A DNA stretch of 64,000 nucleotides. Source: Phytoactinopolyspora limicola (lineage in GTDB: Bacteria > Actinomycetota > Actinomycetes > Jiangellales > Jiangellaceae). The DNA lies in NCBI RefSeq assembly GCF_011320225.1, contig NZ_JAAOEN010000009.1, forward strand, positions 164,285 through 228,284. Direction: 5' to 3'. This document shows, piece by piece, positions 37,753 to 45,639 of the stretch. Each line of letters opens with the position of its first letter. Position 1 is the stretch's first letter. A program made the position numbers and the translations under genes. A model generated the notes under the pieces. That model searched no databases. It was not told where the DNA came from and worked only from the letters and a program-made list of their open reading frames with translations.

Positions 37753-38571
37753 TCAATCCGCGTTCTTCTGGAACCGCATGACGGCCAAGGGAATGCAGAT
37801 GGCGAGGATCACCAGCGCGGAGCCGACGGTGGCGAGCACCGGGTTGGCGATAGGCCAGGTGGTGTCGCCGAACGGCACACCCGGGTTGCCGAACAGGTCA
37901 CGGCAGGCGGTGACGGCCGCGCTGACCGGATTCCAGTCGGCCACCACCTGCAGCGCTTTCGGCATCCCCGCGGTGGGCACGAACACGTTGGAGATCATCA
38001 CTATGGGTAGGGCTAGGGTCATCAGCCGGGTTGCCGTCTCCTCGGTGTCCACCAGGCTGCCAAGGAGGGCGCCGAGCCAGGAGACCGCGTAATAGAACAG
38101 CAGGATCAGGCCGAAAGCGCCCAGAGTAGGGCCGATTCCGTTGTGTGCCCGCCAGCCGAAGATGAGCCCGACCGCTGACATCACCACCAGGCCGACGATC
38201 CCGATCAGCAAGGTCGCGGCGGTCTGGCCGAACGTCACCGCCCAGCGCGCCATCGGCATCGAGCGGAGCCGGTCCATGACACCGAGGCTGTTGTCTCGGG
38301 CGATCGCGGTGAGTGTGCTGAGCGCGCCGAGCGCTGCACCCATCACCAGCAAGCCGGGCATCAGGTACTCGATGTAATTGTCACCACCGTCGATCGCGAT
38401 AGCACTACCGAAGATGTAGCCGAACAGCAACACCATCATCACCGGCACGGTCAGCTCGGCGATGATCTGGCCGGGTTTGTGCCGGAGTTTGCGTAGGTTG
38501 CGATTCATCACGGTGACGCCATCGGCCAAGCCGCTGGCCAGGGTGGACGCCCGCGGGAGGGTCTGTGTCAT
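37753..38571 (-). CDS. ABC-2 type exporter permease (DrrB-like)
   Basis: A 272-residue membrane protein. Six hydrophobic segments are visible, starting with LTVPVMMVLLFGYIFG and ending with ATVGSALVILAICIPLAVM. The ABC2 signature region is ALPIVMISNVFVPTAGMPKALQVVADWNPVSAAV. With the adjacent ATPase it forms an exporter like the daunorubicin DrrAB pump, a likely self-protection and secretion route for the product. The ATG overlaps the ATPase stop. Confidence 0.86.
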   Translation of the reverse strand: MTQTLPRASTLASGLADGVTVMNRNLRKLRHKPGQIIAELTVPVMMVLLFGYIFGSAIAIDGGDNYIEYLMPGLLVMGAALGALSTLTAIARDNSLGVMDRLRSMPMARWAVTFGQTAATLLIGIVGLVVMSAVGLIFGWRAHNGIGPTLGAFGLILLFYYAVSWLGALLGSLVDTEETATRLMTLALPIVMISNVFVPTAGMPKALQVVADWNPVSAAVTACRDLFGNPGVPFGDTTWPIANPVLATVGSALVILAICIPLAVMRFQKNAD

Positions 38572-39560
38572 CGATGGTGGCTCGCTTCCAGATCGGTTGG
38601 CGCCGGGGTAAGGCCCTGGTGGCCGGTCAGTCTCAGGAACACCTCGTCCAGGCTGGGGTGGCGGATCCCGACGTCCAGGACCTCGATGCCGCTCGTGTCG
38701 AGATGCCGGACCACCTCGGGCAGGGTGATGGCGTTGGCGGCCACGGCGATGCTGATGGTCCGGCGGTCCGGGTCCACATCCGGCTCGGTGTTGTTGGCCG
38801 CGATGGTCGTCAACGCCGCCGCTGCCTCGGTCAGGTCTTGGGCCGGTTGGAGAACGACGTCGACCCGGCTTCCGATGCGCGCCTTGAGGTCGCGCGGGGT
38901 ACCACGTGCGACGATGGTGCCGGCATCTATCACCGCGATCTGGTCGGCCAACAGGTCCGCCTCTTCGAGGTACTGCGTGGTCAGCAAGACAGTTGTGCCG
39001 CCGTCGACCAGCGCCCGGACGGTGTCCCAGATCTGCAGCCGGCTGCGCGGGTCCAATCCCGCCGTCGGCTCGTCGAGAAAGAGGACCTTCGGGGAGATGA
39101 TCATGCTGGCGATCAGGTCGAGGCGCCGCCGCATACCTCCGGAGTAGGTCGTGACCAGCCGGTGGGCCGCGTGGCTCAGGGCGAACTCGTCGAGGAGTTC
39201 GTCGGCGCGCTGACGGGCCTTGCGACGCCCGAGACGAAACAGCCGGCCGAAGATGTACAGGTTCTCCCACCCGGTGAGGTCCTCGTCGACCGCGGCGTAC
39301 TGGCCGGCCAGGCCGATCTGATGCCGGACCTGCTGTGCCTCGCGCACCACGTCATATCCGGCCACCCGAACCTCACCGCCGTCTGGGCTGGTGATGGTGG
39401 CGAACACACGTATCGCTGTGGTCTTCCCCGCGCCGTTGGGGCCGAGCAGGCCATAGCAGCTACCCGGCGGGACGACGAGATCCACGCCGGTCAGCGCGTG
39501 AACCTTCCCGAATCGCTTGGTCAACCCGTGTGCCCAGATCACCGCGTCCTGGGCCGTCAT
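38568..39560 (-). CDS. ABC exporter ATP-binding protein (DrrA-like)
   Basis: A 330-residue ATPase. Walker A is GPNGAGKTT, the signature is YSGGMRRRLDLIASMI, and Walker B is VLFLDEPTAGLD. The C-terminal extension (VQPAQDL and LDEVFLRLTG) is that of DrrA-type drug exporters. It drives export with the permease that follows. The gene lies at the right edge of the RiPP cluster and points away from the helicase gene's start. Confidence 0.9.
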   Translation of the reverse strand: MTAQDAVIWAHGLTKRFGKVHALTGVDLVVPPGSCYGLLGPNGAGKTTAIRVFATITSPDGGEVRVAGYDVVREAQQVRHQIGLAGQYAAVDEDLTGWENLYIFGRLFRLGRRKARQRADELLDEFALSHAAHRLVTTYSGGMRRRLDLIASMIISPKVLFLDEPTAGLDPRSRLQIWDTVRALVDGGTTVLLTTQYLEEADLLADQIAVIDAGTIVARGTPRDLKARIGSRVDVVLQPAQDLTEAAAALTTIAANNTEPDVDPDRRTISIAVAANAITLPEVVRHLDTSGIEVLDVGIRHPSLDEVFLRLTGHQGLTPAPTDLEASHHR

Positions 39561-39647
39561 ATGTACACCTTCGCCATGGACCTAAGTAGAAACCTTGACG
39601 CCACGACAAGGTCAAGCGGTGAAGCCGCCCGACAGGTGAGGGTGTCG

Positions 39648-42521
39648 TCAGCTCCACGCCACGCGGAGGCGAGTGGTCGCCGCGAACGGGCTCTGGCCGC
39701 GGTGGGTGGCCAGGATGCCTTCCCCTTCCGGGGTGGCGGTCCGTACTGGGTCTCCGGCGCTGACCCACCACCGCCACGACGACACGAAATAGGCAACCCG
39801 CGCCGCGTTGACCGCCAAGACCGATGGAACGGCGTGGTAGACGACGGCGTTGGCCGGGCGAGCGTCGTCCAACCAATCCCGGCCTGCGCTCCGCAGCACA
39901 TCGTCGTCGTCTGGTAGTTCGGGTGCGATGTAACGAGGAACGACGTACCGGGGTGTGGTAAGCGGCGCTAGGACCTCGTCGAGTGCGGTGGTGAACAACT
40001 GCGACGTGGCGGTGTCGACGCCGTCGAGCACGATCCGGTACGAGCCGTCGGGTTCCACGGTGGTCCCGACGCCGGCCGAGCCACGTGAGGACAGGCCGGC
40101 GTTGTTCAACGCGTCGGCGACCGCGCAGGCGAACGCCAGCGGTTCGGGGCCGCGACCCAGGTCCGCGAGCCGCCGTCCACCGGCGAGGAGGATCCGGTCG
40201 CGTCGCCGTCGCCAGTCCCACCACGAGAGCGCGGCGCCACCCACCGCGAGGCCGGTCAGCCACCAGAAGCCGGCAACCACCAGCGCAACCGTGAGTCCGC
40301 AGGCCAGAACGGTTGCCGTCACAGGTCGGTACAGCGCCGGTAGCCGTAGCCACTCCGGCCGGCGGGCAGCGGTGGGGCCAGGCACGGACGACGGCACCGT
40401 GGGCCGGGCGAGGGGGCCCGGCACGATCCGTCGGCGGTCCTCCCGAACCGGCAACACCCGGATCGTATGGACCAGTTCGTCGCGGTACGGCTCGCCGATG
40501 TTCCACAGGGTGCGTACCCGGGCGCGGTCCGCGGCCCGGTCCAGCATGCCGGCGTTGCGGTCGTCGAACTCCGTCACCGGTGGCGGCTCGTAGGGGGAGA
40601 GCGTCGGGTCGACGTGGCCGACCCCGGACGAGATCTCCCCGGCATCGGTGACGCCGAAGTAGCCGTGGTGTTTGCGGACGAACCGGTCCCAATCGCTGGT
40701 GCCGCCCGGGTGTTCCTCGGAGACACACACCACGGTCCATGTGTTGGCTACCTTCTCCGGCCAGGTGGGATCGACCCGCAGGGCACGGCCACGGGTCTGC
40801 ACCACCGACGTCGGTGTGGTGGCCGTGGTCAGGTCGACGAGGGTGTTGACCCCCTGGGCGTCCCAGCCCTCACCCAGTAGGGCACGGGTACCCACCAGGA
40901 TCCGGGCGCTCCCGGCCTCGAAGAACCGAGTGACCAGCGGCACCCACTGCCGTGATCGCCACCGCCCCGTGAGTTCTACCAGTCCCGTCGAGCCGGGCGG
41001 GATCTCGTCGAGCTCGATACTCGGCGCCTGCTCTGCGACGAACGCGGCAAGCTTGCGTGCGGTGTGAGCGCTCGCCGCGACCGTGCGGCCGGTGACCAAT
41101 ACCGGTTCCAGGGCCGCCGTGCGGTGATCGGCGAGCAGGTTCGAGAGCACCAGGCGCGCGGATCCGGCCTGCGCGTCGAGCACACCCTGCAACCTGGCCG
41201 GCAGGGTGGCGGTCGCCCGTTCGTGGTCGCACAGGATCAGCGCACGGAGGCGGTCCCGCAGGGTGTCCGACTCGGCGGCCAGGATCTCCACCGTGCCGGT
41301 GGTCTTCGCCTCGCTGCGGGCTAGCACCCGGTCGACGGGGGAGCGGCCGCGCCGGATACCGCGCCTGGTCAGCTGAAACCCGACACTGGGGAGCGCGGTG
41401 CGCATCTCCTGCAGCAGGGTTTCGTCCCGTGGGTCCGATGAGGGCAGTAGGCAGCCCCGGACGTAGTCGTTGAGCAGCGCCACCCAATCGTCGGCGGTGG
41501 GCCGGTGCCGGTGTTCCTCGCGGAGGACCGCCCCCTCGGGGAGCTCGAGGAGCCCGGCGTGGTGGAAGCGCAGCGCCGCGGCGGCGAGGTCTTGGTCGCT
41601 GCGCTCGAGCCGAGACCACTCGAGGCTCAGCGCTTCGGCGCCGGCGGGGACGTCGTCGTCCGTCTGGATCTGCCGGCTGACGAATCGTTGGTCGAGCCAG
41701 GTGAGGAACCCGGTGCTGGCGGTACCGGGTTTCAGCAGGTCGGTTTGGAGCTCGGCGAAGCGTTCGGCCTCGCTGGCCAGCCAACCCGCCTCGGTGGGAG
41801 TCGGGGTGGTGAACCAGGCGAGTTCGGCGAACGGCGCCAGGTGCCCTTCTCGGACCACCGATGGGATCGACGTGCTGTATAGCGGGGTGCCGAACAGCTG
41901 GTCTACCAGGGCCGCTTGGTCGGAGCTGAGGGTATCCGGGGGAGTGCCGGTCAGGCCGATGACATTGGCGTTGGGTAGGTCGTCGAGGAGTTCGGCCAGC
42001 AGCCTGCCCCAGACCTCCAGGAGGTGGTGGCATTCGTCGAGGACCAGGGTGATGGGGCCGGCCTCTTCGAGCGCGGTGACCAGCGCCCGGCCATTGGGGT
42101 GCAGGCGATCCAGCAGACTGCCGCCTCGTGGCCGCCTGCCAACCTGGGCGACGTGGGTGTGGCCTTCCTCGTCCACTTCGGCGTCCGGGTCGAACGTCGC
42201 TAGCGACTGATAAGTCAGAGCGGTGACGGGTGCCGACAGGTCGCGGCTGGTACCGGCCGGGATGGTGGCCGGGGTGAACGTGCGCCACTCGGCGAGCCAC
42301 TGAGCCTGGATCGCGGTGTTTGGCCCGAACACGACGATCGGCTGGCCCAGCCGTCGGCCCGCTTCCAGGCCGACGACGGTTTTACCGGTGCCCGGTGGCA
42401 GTACCACCCATGCCCGGGTACCGCCGGCGTTCTTGGCGGTGCCGATGGCGTCGAGCGCGTGTTGCTGGTGGGTGCGTAACGGAAACGGGTAGTGGACCGA
42501 GTTCCATGCAGGCACGGCCAC
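39648..42521 (-). CDS. DEAD/DEAH-type helicase with membrane-like C-terminal region
   Basis: A 957-residue SF2 helicase. Motif I is PPGTGKTVVGLEA (residues about 42-54), motif II is DECHH, motif III is LTGTPP, and the second RecA domain has a GEGWDAQGVNTLVDLTT-like segment with QTRGRALR. After about residue 725 comes ALYRPVTATVLACGLTVALVVAGFWWLTGLA and a second hydrophobic stretch, then WRRRRDRILLAGG. This suggests two membrane spans followed by a ~185-residue cytoplasmic tail, which is unusual. It is a lone gene, with no nuclease or methylase beside it. Confidence 0.8.
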   Translation of the reverse strand: MAVPAWNSVHYPFPLRTHQQHALDAIGTAKNAGGTRAWVVLPPGTGKTVVGLEAGRRLGQPIVVFGPNTAIQAQWLAEWRTFTPATIPAGTSRDLSAPVTALTYQSLATFDPDAEVDEEGHTHVAQVGRRPRGGSLLDRLHPNGRALVTALEEAGPITLVLDECHHLLEVWGRLLAELLDDLPNANVIGLTGTPPDTLSSDQAALVDQLFGTPLYSTSIPSVVREGHLAPFAELAWFTTPTPTEAGWLASEAERFAELQTDLLKPGTASTGFLTWLDQRFVSRQIQTDDDVPAGAEALSLEWSRLERSDQDLAAAALRFHHAGLLELPEGAVLREEHRHRPTADDWVALLNDYVRGCLLPSSDPRDETLLQEMRTALPSVGFQLTRRGIRRGRSPVDRVLARSEAKTTGTVEILAAESDTLRDRLRALILCDHERATATLPARLQGVLDAQAGSARLVLSNLLADHRTAALEPVLVTGRTVAASAHTARKLAAFVAEQAPSIELDEIPPGSTGLVELTGRWRSRQWVPLVTRFFEAGSARILVGTRALLGEGWDAQGVNTLVDLTTATTPTSVVQTRGRALRVDPTWPEKVANTWTVVCVSEEHPGGTSDWDRFVRKHHGYFGVTDAGEISSGVGHVDPTLSPYEPPPVTEFDDRNAGMLDRAADRARVRTLWNIGEPYRDELVHTIRVLPVREDRRRIVPGPLARPTVPSSVPGPTAARRPEWLRLPALYRPVTATVLACGLTVALVVAGFWWLTGLAVGGAALSWWDWRRRRDRILLAGGRRLADLGRGPEPLAFACAVADALNNAGLSSRGSAGVGTTVEPDGSYRIVLDGVDTATSQLFTTALDEVLAPLTTPRYVVPRYIAPELPDDDDVLRSAGRDWLDDARPANAVVYHAVPSVLAVNAARVAYFVSSWRWWVSAGDPVRTATPEGEGILATHRGQSPFAATTRLRVAWS

Positions 42522-42573
42522 ATCATCGCAGAACGCGACGCCGAGGTGCTCAGCCCGTAGGCCCGACCTCTTG

Positions 42574-42632
42574 CTGGTTTCTAATGACGGATGGCGGGGC
42601 GTTTCTGACTGCTATCCGTCATTAGAAACCAG
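42574..42632. repeat. Long inverted repeat, copy A
   Basis: CTGGTTTCTAATGACGGAT and its exact reverse complement (42614-42632) form a perfect 19-bp stem around a 21-nt loop starting GGCGGGGCGTTTC. Confidence 0.8.
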
Positions 42633-42847
42633 GACGTCCCGAGCCGGCCGCACCTGGTCAGGCCGACCAGATAGATGGTGCCTGGAGGTTGGCCCGGTAC
42701 ACATTGACCCCCGCAAGCTAGCGTTCCGGTCCGGTGCCACAACCGCCGGCGGGTCACCAGGATCACCGCGAGGATGGTGACCACGATGCCGATGGCGTCG
42801 GCCCACATCATTTCAGAGCTGGTCAGAAGCCGCCGTGCGATCTCTTG

Positions 42848-42906
42848 CTGGCTTCTAGTGACGGATGGCGGGGCGTTTCGGGCTGGTACCCGTCATTGGA
42901 AGCCAG
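42848..42906. repeat. Long inverted repeat, copy B
   Basis: CTGGCTTCTAGTGACGGAT pairs with ACCCGTCATTGGAAGCCAG (42888-42906). It shares loop and flanks with copy A, 274 bp away. Base changes between copies keep the pairing (one A-T to G-C double change and two G-T wobbles). Confidence 0.78.
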
Positions 42907-43110
42907 GAAGTCCTAGACGGGGTCCAAACACGAAGCGAGGCCAGGATGCTGACCACCATCATGTACGTGACGGTCTACGCCACCGATCCGTACCGCGTGC
43001 TGGTTGACCACCGTGGTCGGCCGGATCAGCTTGGACCTGCTGAGATCTCGTCGAACCCCCGAGCGGGCGCCTGTCGATTTCCCTGTCCGCACCGGCTTGA
43101 GCGCGGTGGG

Positions 43111-43836
43111 TTAGCGGCCGTCGCGCCGGGCCGAGAGCCGGAAGTCGTAGCGGTCGCCCCGGTAGACCGACTCGGTGCGCTCGATCAGTCGGCCGCGCTG
43201 ATCGCTGCTGACCCGGTTGACCAGCAAGACGGGGCTGCGCGGCCGGACGCCGAGCAGGTCGGCCTGGGCTTTCTTGGCAAGCGCGGCGGTGATGCGCTGC
43301 TCGGTGTTGGTGATGCTGATCCGGCCGTGGGTGCGGAACAGCTCGTAGATCGAGCCCGTCAGTGGTAGTTCCAGCAGGGTGGGGAAGAACGACGTGGGGG
43401 TCTGGAAGGTCTCCAGGCACATCGGTACGTCGTCGGCCAACCGGATCCGAACGATCTCGAAGACGGTGCGGCCGTCGTCGAGCTCGAGGTCATGGGCGGT
43501 GTCGGTGTCCGGGGTGATCTCCCGCGCCGAGATCACCCGTGACCTGGGCGTCAGCCCTCGCGCCTCCATGTCTTCGGTGAACGAGGTGAGTTTGTCGCCC
43601 TTGGAGATGTGCGGCCGGGCGACGAACGTCCCTTTGCCTTTGATGGAGTAGATCCGACCGGCGGAAGTCTGAAGTTGCAACGCCTGCCGAAGGGTCTCCC
43701 GGCTCACCGAGAACGTCTCGGCCAGCTCCAGTTCCTTGGGGAGCAAGGTGTCCGGCTCCATATCCGCGATCATGGCGGTGAGCTGGTCGTTGATCTGCAG
43801 GTATTTCGGCGTACGGGTCCGGCGTTCGGTGCCCAT
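43111..43836 (-). CDS. GntR family regulator, UTRA domain (DasR/NagR-like)
   Basis: 241 residues. The winged helix-turn-helix (about 10-78) has LLPKELELAETFSVSRETLRQALQLQTSAGRIYSIKGKGTFVA. The UTRA effector domain (about 95-235) follows with EIVRIRLADDVPMCLETFQTPT. It is the last gene of an operon with nanE and a sugar kinase, and two GTCTAGAC palindromes stand in the divergent promoter ahead of them. DasR-type proteins bind similar sites and respond to phosphorylated aminosugars, so it probably controls the uptake locus. Confidence 0.86.
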   Translation of the reverse strand: MGTERRTRTPKYLQINDQLTAMIADMEPDTLLPKELELAETFSVSRETLRQALQLQTSAGRIYSIKGKGTFVARPHISKGDKLTSFTEDMEARGLTPRSRVISAREITPDTDTAHDLELDDGRTVFEIVRIRLADDVPMCLETFQTPTSFFPTLLELPLTGSIYELFRTHGRISITNTEQRITAALAKKAQADLLGVRPRSPVLLVNRVSSDQRGRLIERTESVYRGDRYDFRLSARRDGR

Positions 43837-44537
43837 CAGGCCTCCGGGTGGTTCTTGGCGGTATCGACGAAACGTTGGGTGGACAACCAGGGGTTGGTGA
43901 TCGCGGTGCCGATGACGGCGGCGTACGCACCCGCGTCGAGCACCGCCGTGAGGTCGTTGGTGGTCCAGATCCGGCCCTCGGCGATGACCGGGCGATCGCT
44001 GATGGCGACGAGGTCGGCGATGAGATCGATGTCGACGGTGTCCGACTGCCGGTGACCGGTGTATCCGGACAGGGTGGTGGCGAGGACGTCCACGTCGCAT
44101 CGCAGGGCGAAGCGGGCCGACTCGACGGAGTCGACGTCGCCCATCACGGGCCGCTCGAGGTCACGGTGGATCCGGTCGACGATGGTGTCCAGCGTCTCCC
44201 CGCCGGGGCGCGGCCGCGGTGTGGCATCGAGCGCGATGATGGCGGCTCCGGCGCTGGCCAGGTCGTGTGCGTCGCCGAATGACGGGGTGATGAACACCGA
44301 ATCGTCGCCGTGTGTCACCTTGCGGATGCCGATCACCGGGATGGAGGTGGCCTGGACGATCGCGGCGACGTCGGCCCGCCCCTCGGCCCGGATGGCGACC
44401 GCTCCGCCGAGTTCGGCCGCGGCGGCCATGGCGGCCATGTGCTGAGGGCCGCGTAACGGAGAGTCAACCGGCGCCTGGCAGGAAACGATCACGCCGCCGC
44501 GAGGGATCAGGCTCTCGAGCATCGTTGGGTCATCCAT
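43836..44537 (-). CDS. nanE: Putative N-acetylmannosamine-6-phosphate 2-epimerase
   Basis: About 233 residues, a TIM-barrel NanE. IVSCQAPVDSPLRGPQHMAAMAAAAELGG is the N-terminal substrate motif. IPVIGIRK, IALDATPRPRP and TLSGYTGH contain the expected active-site residues, and VIAEGRIWTTND and VIGTAITNPW bind phosphate. It converts ManNAc-6-P to GlcNAc-6-P. The start is ATG at 44537 (GAGAGG upstream), overlapping the kinase end; ATG at 44522 is possible. The kinase before it would supply the phosphorylated sugar. Confidence 0.87.
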   Translation of the reverse strand: MDDPTMLESLIPRGGVIVSCQAPVDSPLRGPQHMAAMAAAAELGGAVAIRAEGRADVAAIVQATSIPVIGIRKVTHGDDSVFITPSFGDAHDLASAGAAIIALDATPRPRPGGETLDTIVDRIHRDLERPVMGDVDSVESARFALRCDVDVLATTLSGYTGHRQSDTVDIDLIADLVAISDRPVIAEGRIWTTNDLTAVLDAGAYAAVIGTAITNPWLSTQRFVDTAKNHPEA

Positions 44538-45504
44538 CCTCTCGTTCGATCGTGGAGACGAGTGCCGCGATCTCTGCGGGAATCTCATCGTGCAGCAACC
44601 GGGTCACCCCGTCGAGTGGGGTGCCAGCGGCGGGAATCACACGTGCGTGGGGGAGGGCATGCCGAAGCTCGCCGATGAGTGGTTCGACGAGGATCGGTCC
44701 GGCGTCGAACAGCGCGCCGACCCACGAGACCTGCACGTCGGCAGGGGCGTCAACCGCCGCCGCGCCGGCCACGATGGTTCTGGCCAGCAGCGCACCGGCC
44801 TCGTTCCAGATGGCTCGGGCCACCGGATCCGCGTTGTGTGCCGCGGCGGCGACGTCGGGGCAAAACCGCGCGATGTCGGCCGTGGGTGTGCTGCTGTCCT
44901 GCACCGTGCGCGGTAGCGAATCGAGCTCCCCGAACCGCTGGGTGGCCAGCCGGGACAGTTCGGTGGCCGGTCCACGCCTGTCCCGGTGTCGTAGTGCGGC
45001 GGCCAGGCCAGCGCGTCCGATCCAGTAGCCGCTGCCGTCGTCGCCCAGCAGGTAGCCGACCCCGTCCACTCGTGCCGAACCACCTGGCCCGGTCGCGAGC
45101 GCCACACTTCCGGTTCCCGCGGAGAGGACGACGCCGTCGGAACCACGCAGTGCGCCGAGGTGGGCCGTGGTGCCGTCGTCGGCGACGAGTAGCCGGTGCA
45201 CTCCGTAGGCGTTGCTCCACCGGGTGAACACCGTGGTCAGGTCTAGTTGCCGGCCATGCAGCCCGGTGGCCCCGATGGCCACGGAGTGGAGTCCGGCATC
45301 GGGTGACAACCGTTCGGTCAGGTGGTTGATGAGGTGCGTCGATAGGCTCTCGGCAGGCGCGCTGCCAGGGCCGACGCCGGGCAGGTTGATGACGGTGGGC
45401 TCGGCGGATCCGTCGTTGTCGATGCGCACGCGGCACCCGGATTGCCCCAGGTCTATCGCGAGGCGTCGTGGCTTCGCTGCCGGTCTCGCCGCTGGGTCGG
45501 CCAA
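44530..45504 (-). CDS. BadF/BadG-type sugar kinase (N-acetylhexosamine kinase-like)
   Basis: About 324 residues of the BadF/BcrA ATPase family. LAIDLGQSGCRVRI is the phosphate-1 motif, GATGLHGRQ follows, and VLSAGTGSVALATG and GYLLGDDGSGYWIGR are typical of N-acetylglucosamine/hexosamine kinases. TTG at 45504 has AAGGAGC at ideal distance, while an ATG at 45552 lies against the operators. It probably phosphorylates the imported N-acetylhexosamine before NanE acts (inference from order). Confidence 0.84.
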   Translation of the reverse strand: MADPAARPAAKPRRLAIDLGQSGCRVRIDNDGSAEPTVINLPGVGPGSAPAESLSTHLINHLTERLSPDAGLHSVAIGATGLHGRQLDLTTVFTRWSNAYGVHRLLVADDGTTAHLGALRGSDGVVLSAGTGSVALATGPGGSARVDGVGYLLGDDGSGYWIGRAGLAAALRHRDRRGPATELSRLATQRFGELDSLPRTVQDSSTPTADIARFCPDVAAAAHNADPVARAIWNEAGALLARTIVAGAAAVDAPADVQVSWVGALFDAGPILVEPLIGELRHALPHARVIPAAGTPLDGVTRLLHDEIPAEIAALVSTIEREDG

Positions 45505-45563
45505 CGTTCGCTCCTTCGTACCCCGGGTCTTGACGTCCCTGGACGTTATCAACTACGGTCCCA

Positions 45564-45577
45564 CAAGTCTAGACTTG
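45564..45577. promoter_or_regulatory. GntR-type operator 1
   Basis: CAAGTCTAGACTTG is a perfect 14-bp palindrome with the GTCTAGAC core of DasR/NagR sites. It lies between the divergent kinase and binding-protein genes. Confidence 0.7.
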
Positions 45578-45584
45578 ATAGTTA

Positions 45585-45598
45585 CAAGTCTAGACATC
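45585..45598. promoter_or_regulatory. GntR-type operator 2
   Basis: CAAGTCTAGACATC repeats the left half and GTCTAGAC core of operator 1, 21 bp away (two helix turns), so two dimers could bind on one face. It ends 41 bp before the binding-protein start. Confidence 0.68.
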
Positions 45599-45639
45599 AA
45601 GCTTCCGCGGATACGCGGAGACCCCCATGAGGAGTGAGT

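Larger units (their letters stand above)
42522..43110. other. Non-coding spacer with two related palindromes
   Basis: 589 bp without a credible gene; rightward frames here run antisense into the GntR gene. The main content is the two long inverted repeats listed separately. I see no tRNA and no clear terminator with a T-tract. Confidence 0.6.

Noticed and set aside
42865..43368. Rightward frame after the second palindrome
   Set aside because: It runs antisense into the GntR gene and lacks a ribosome site and recognisable domains.
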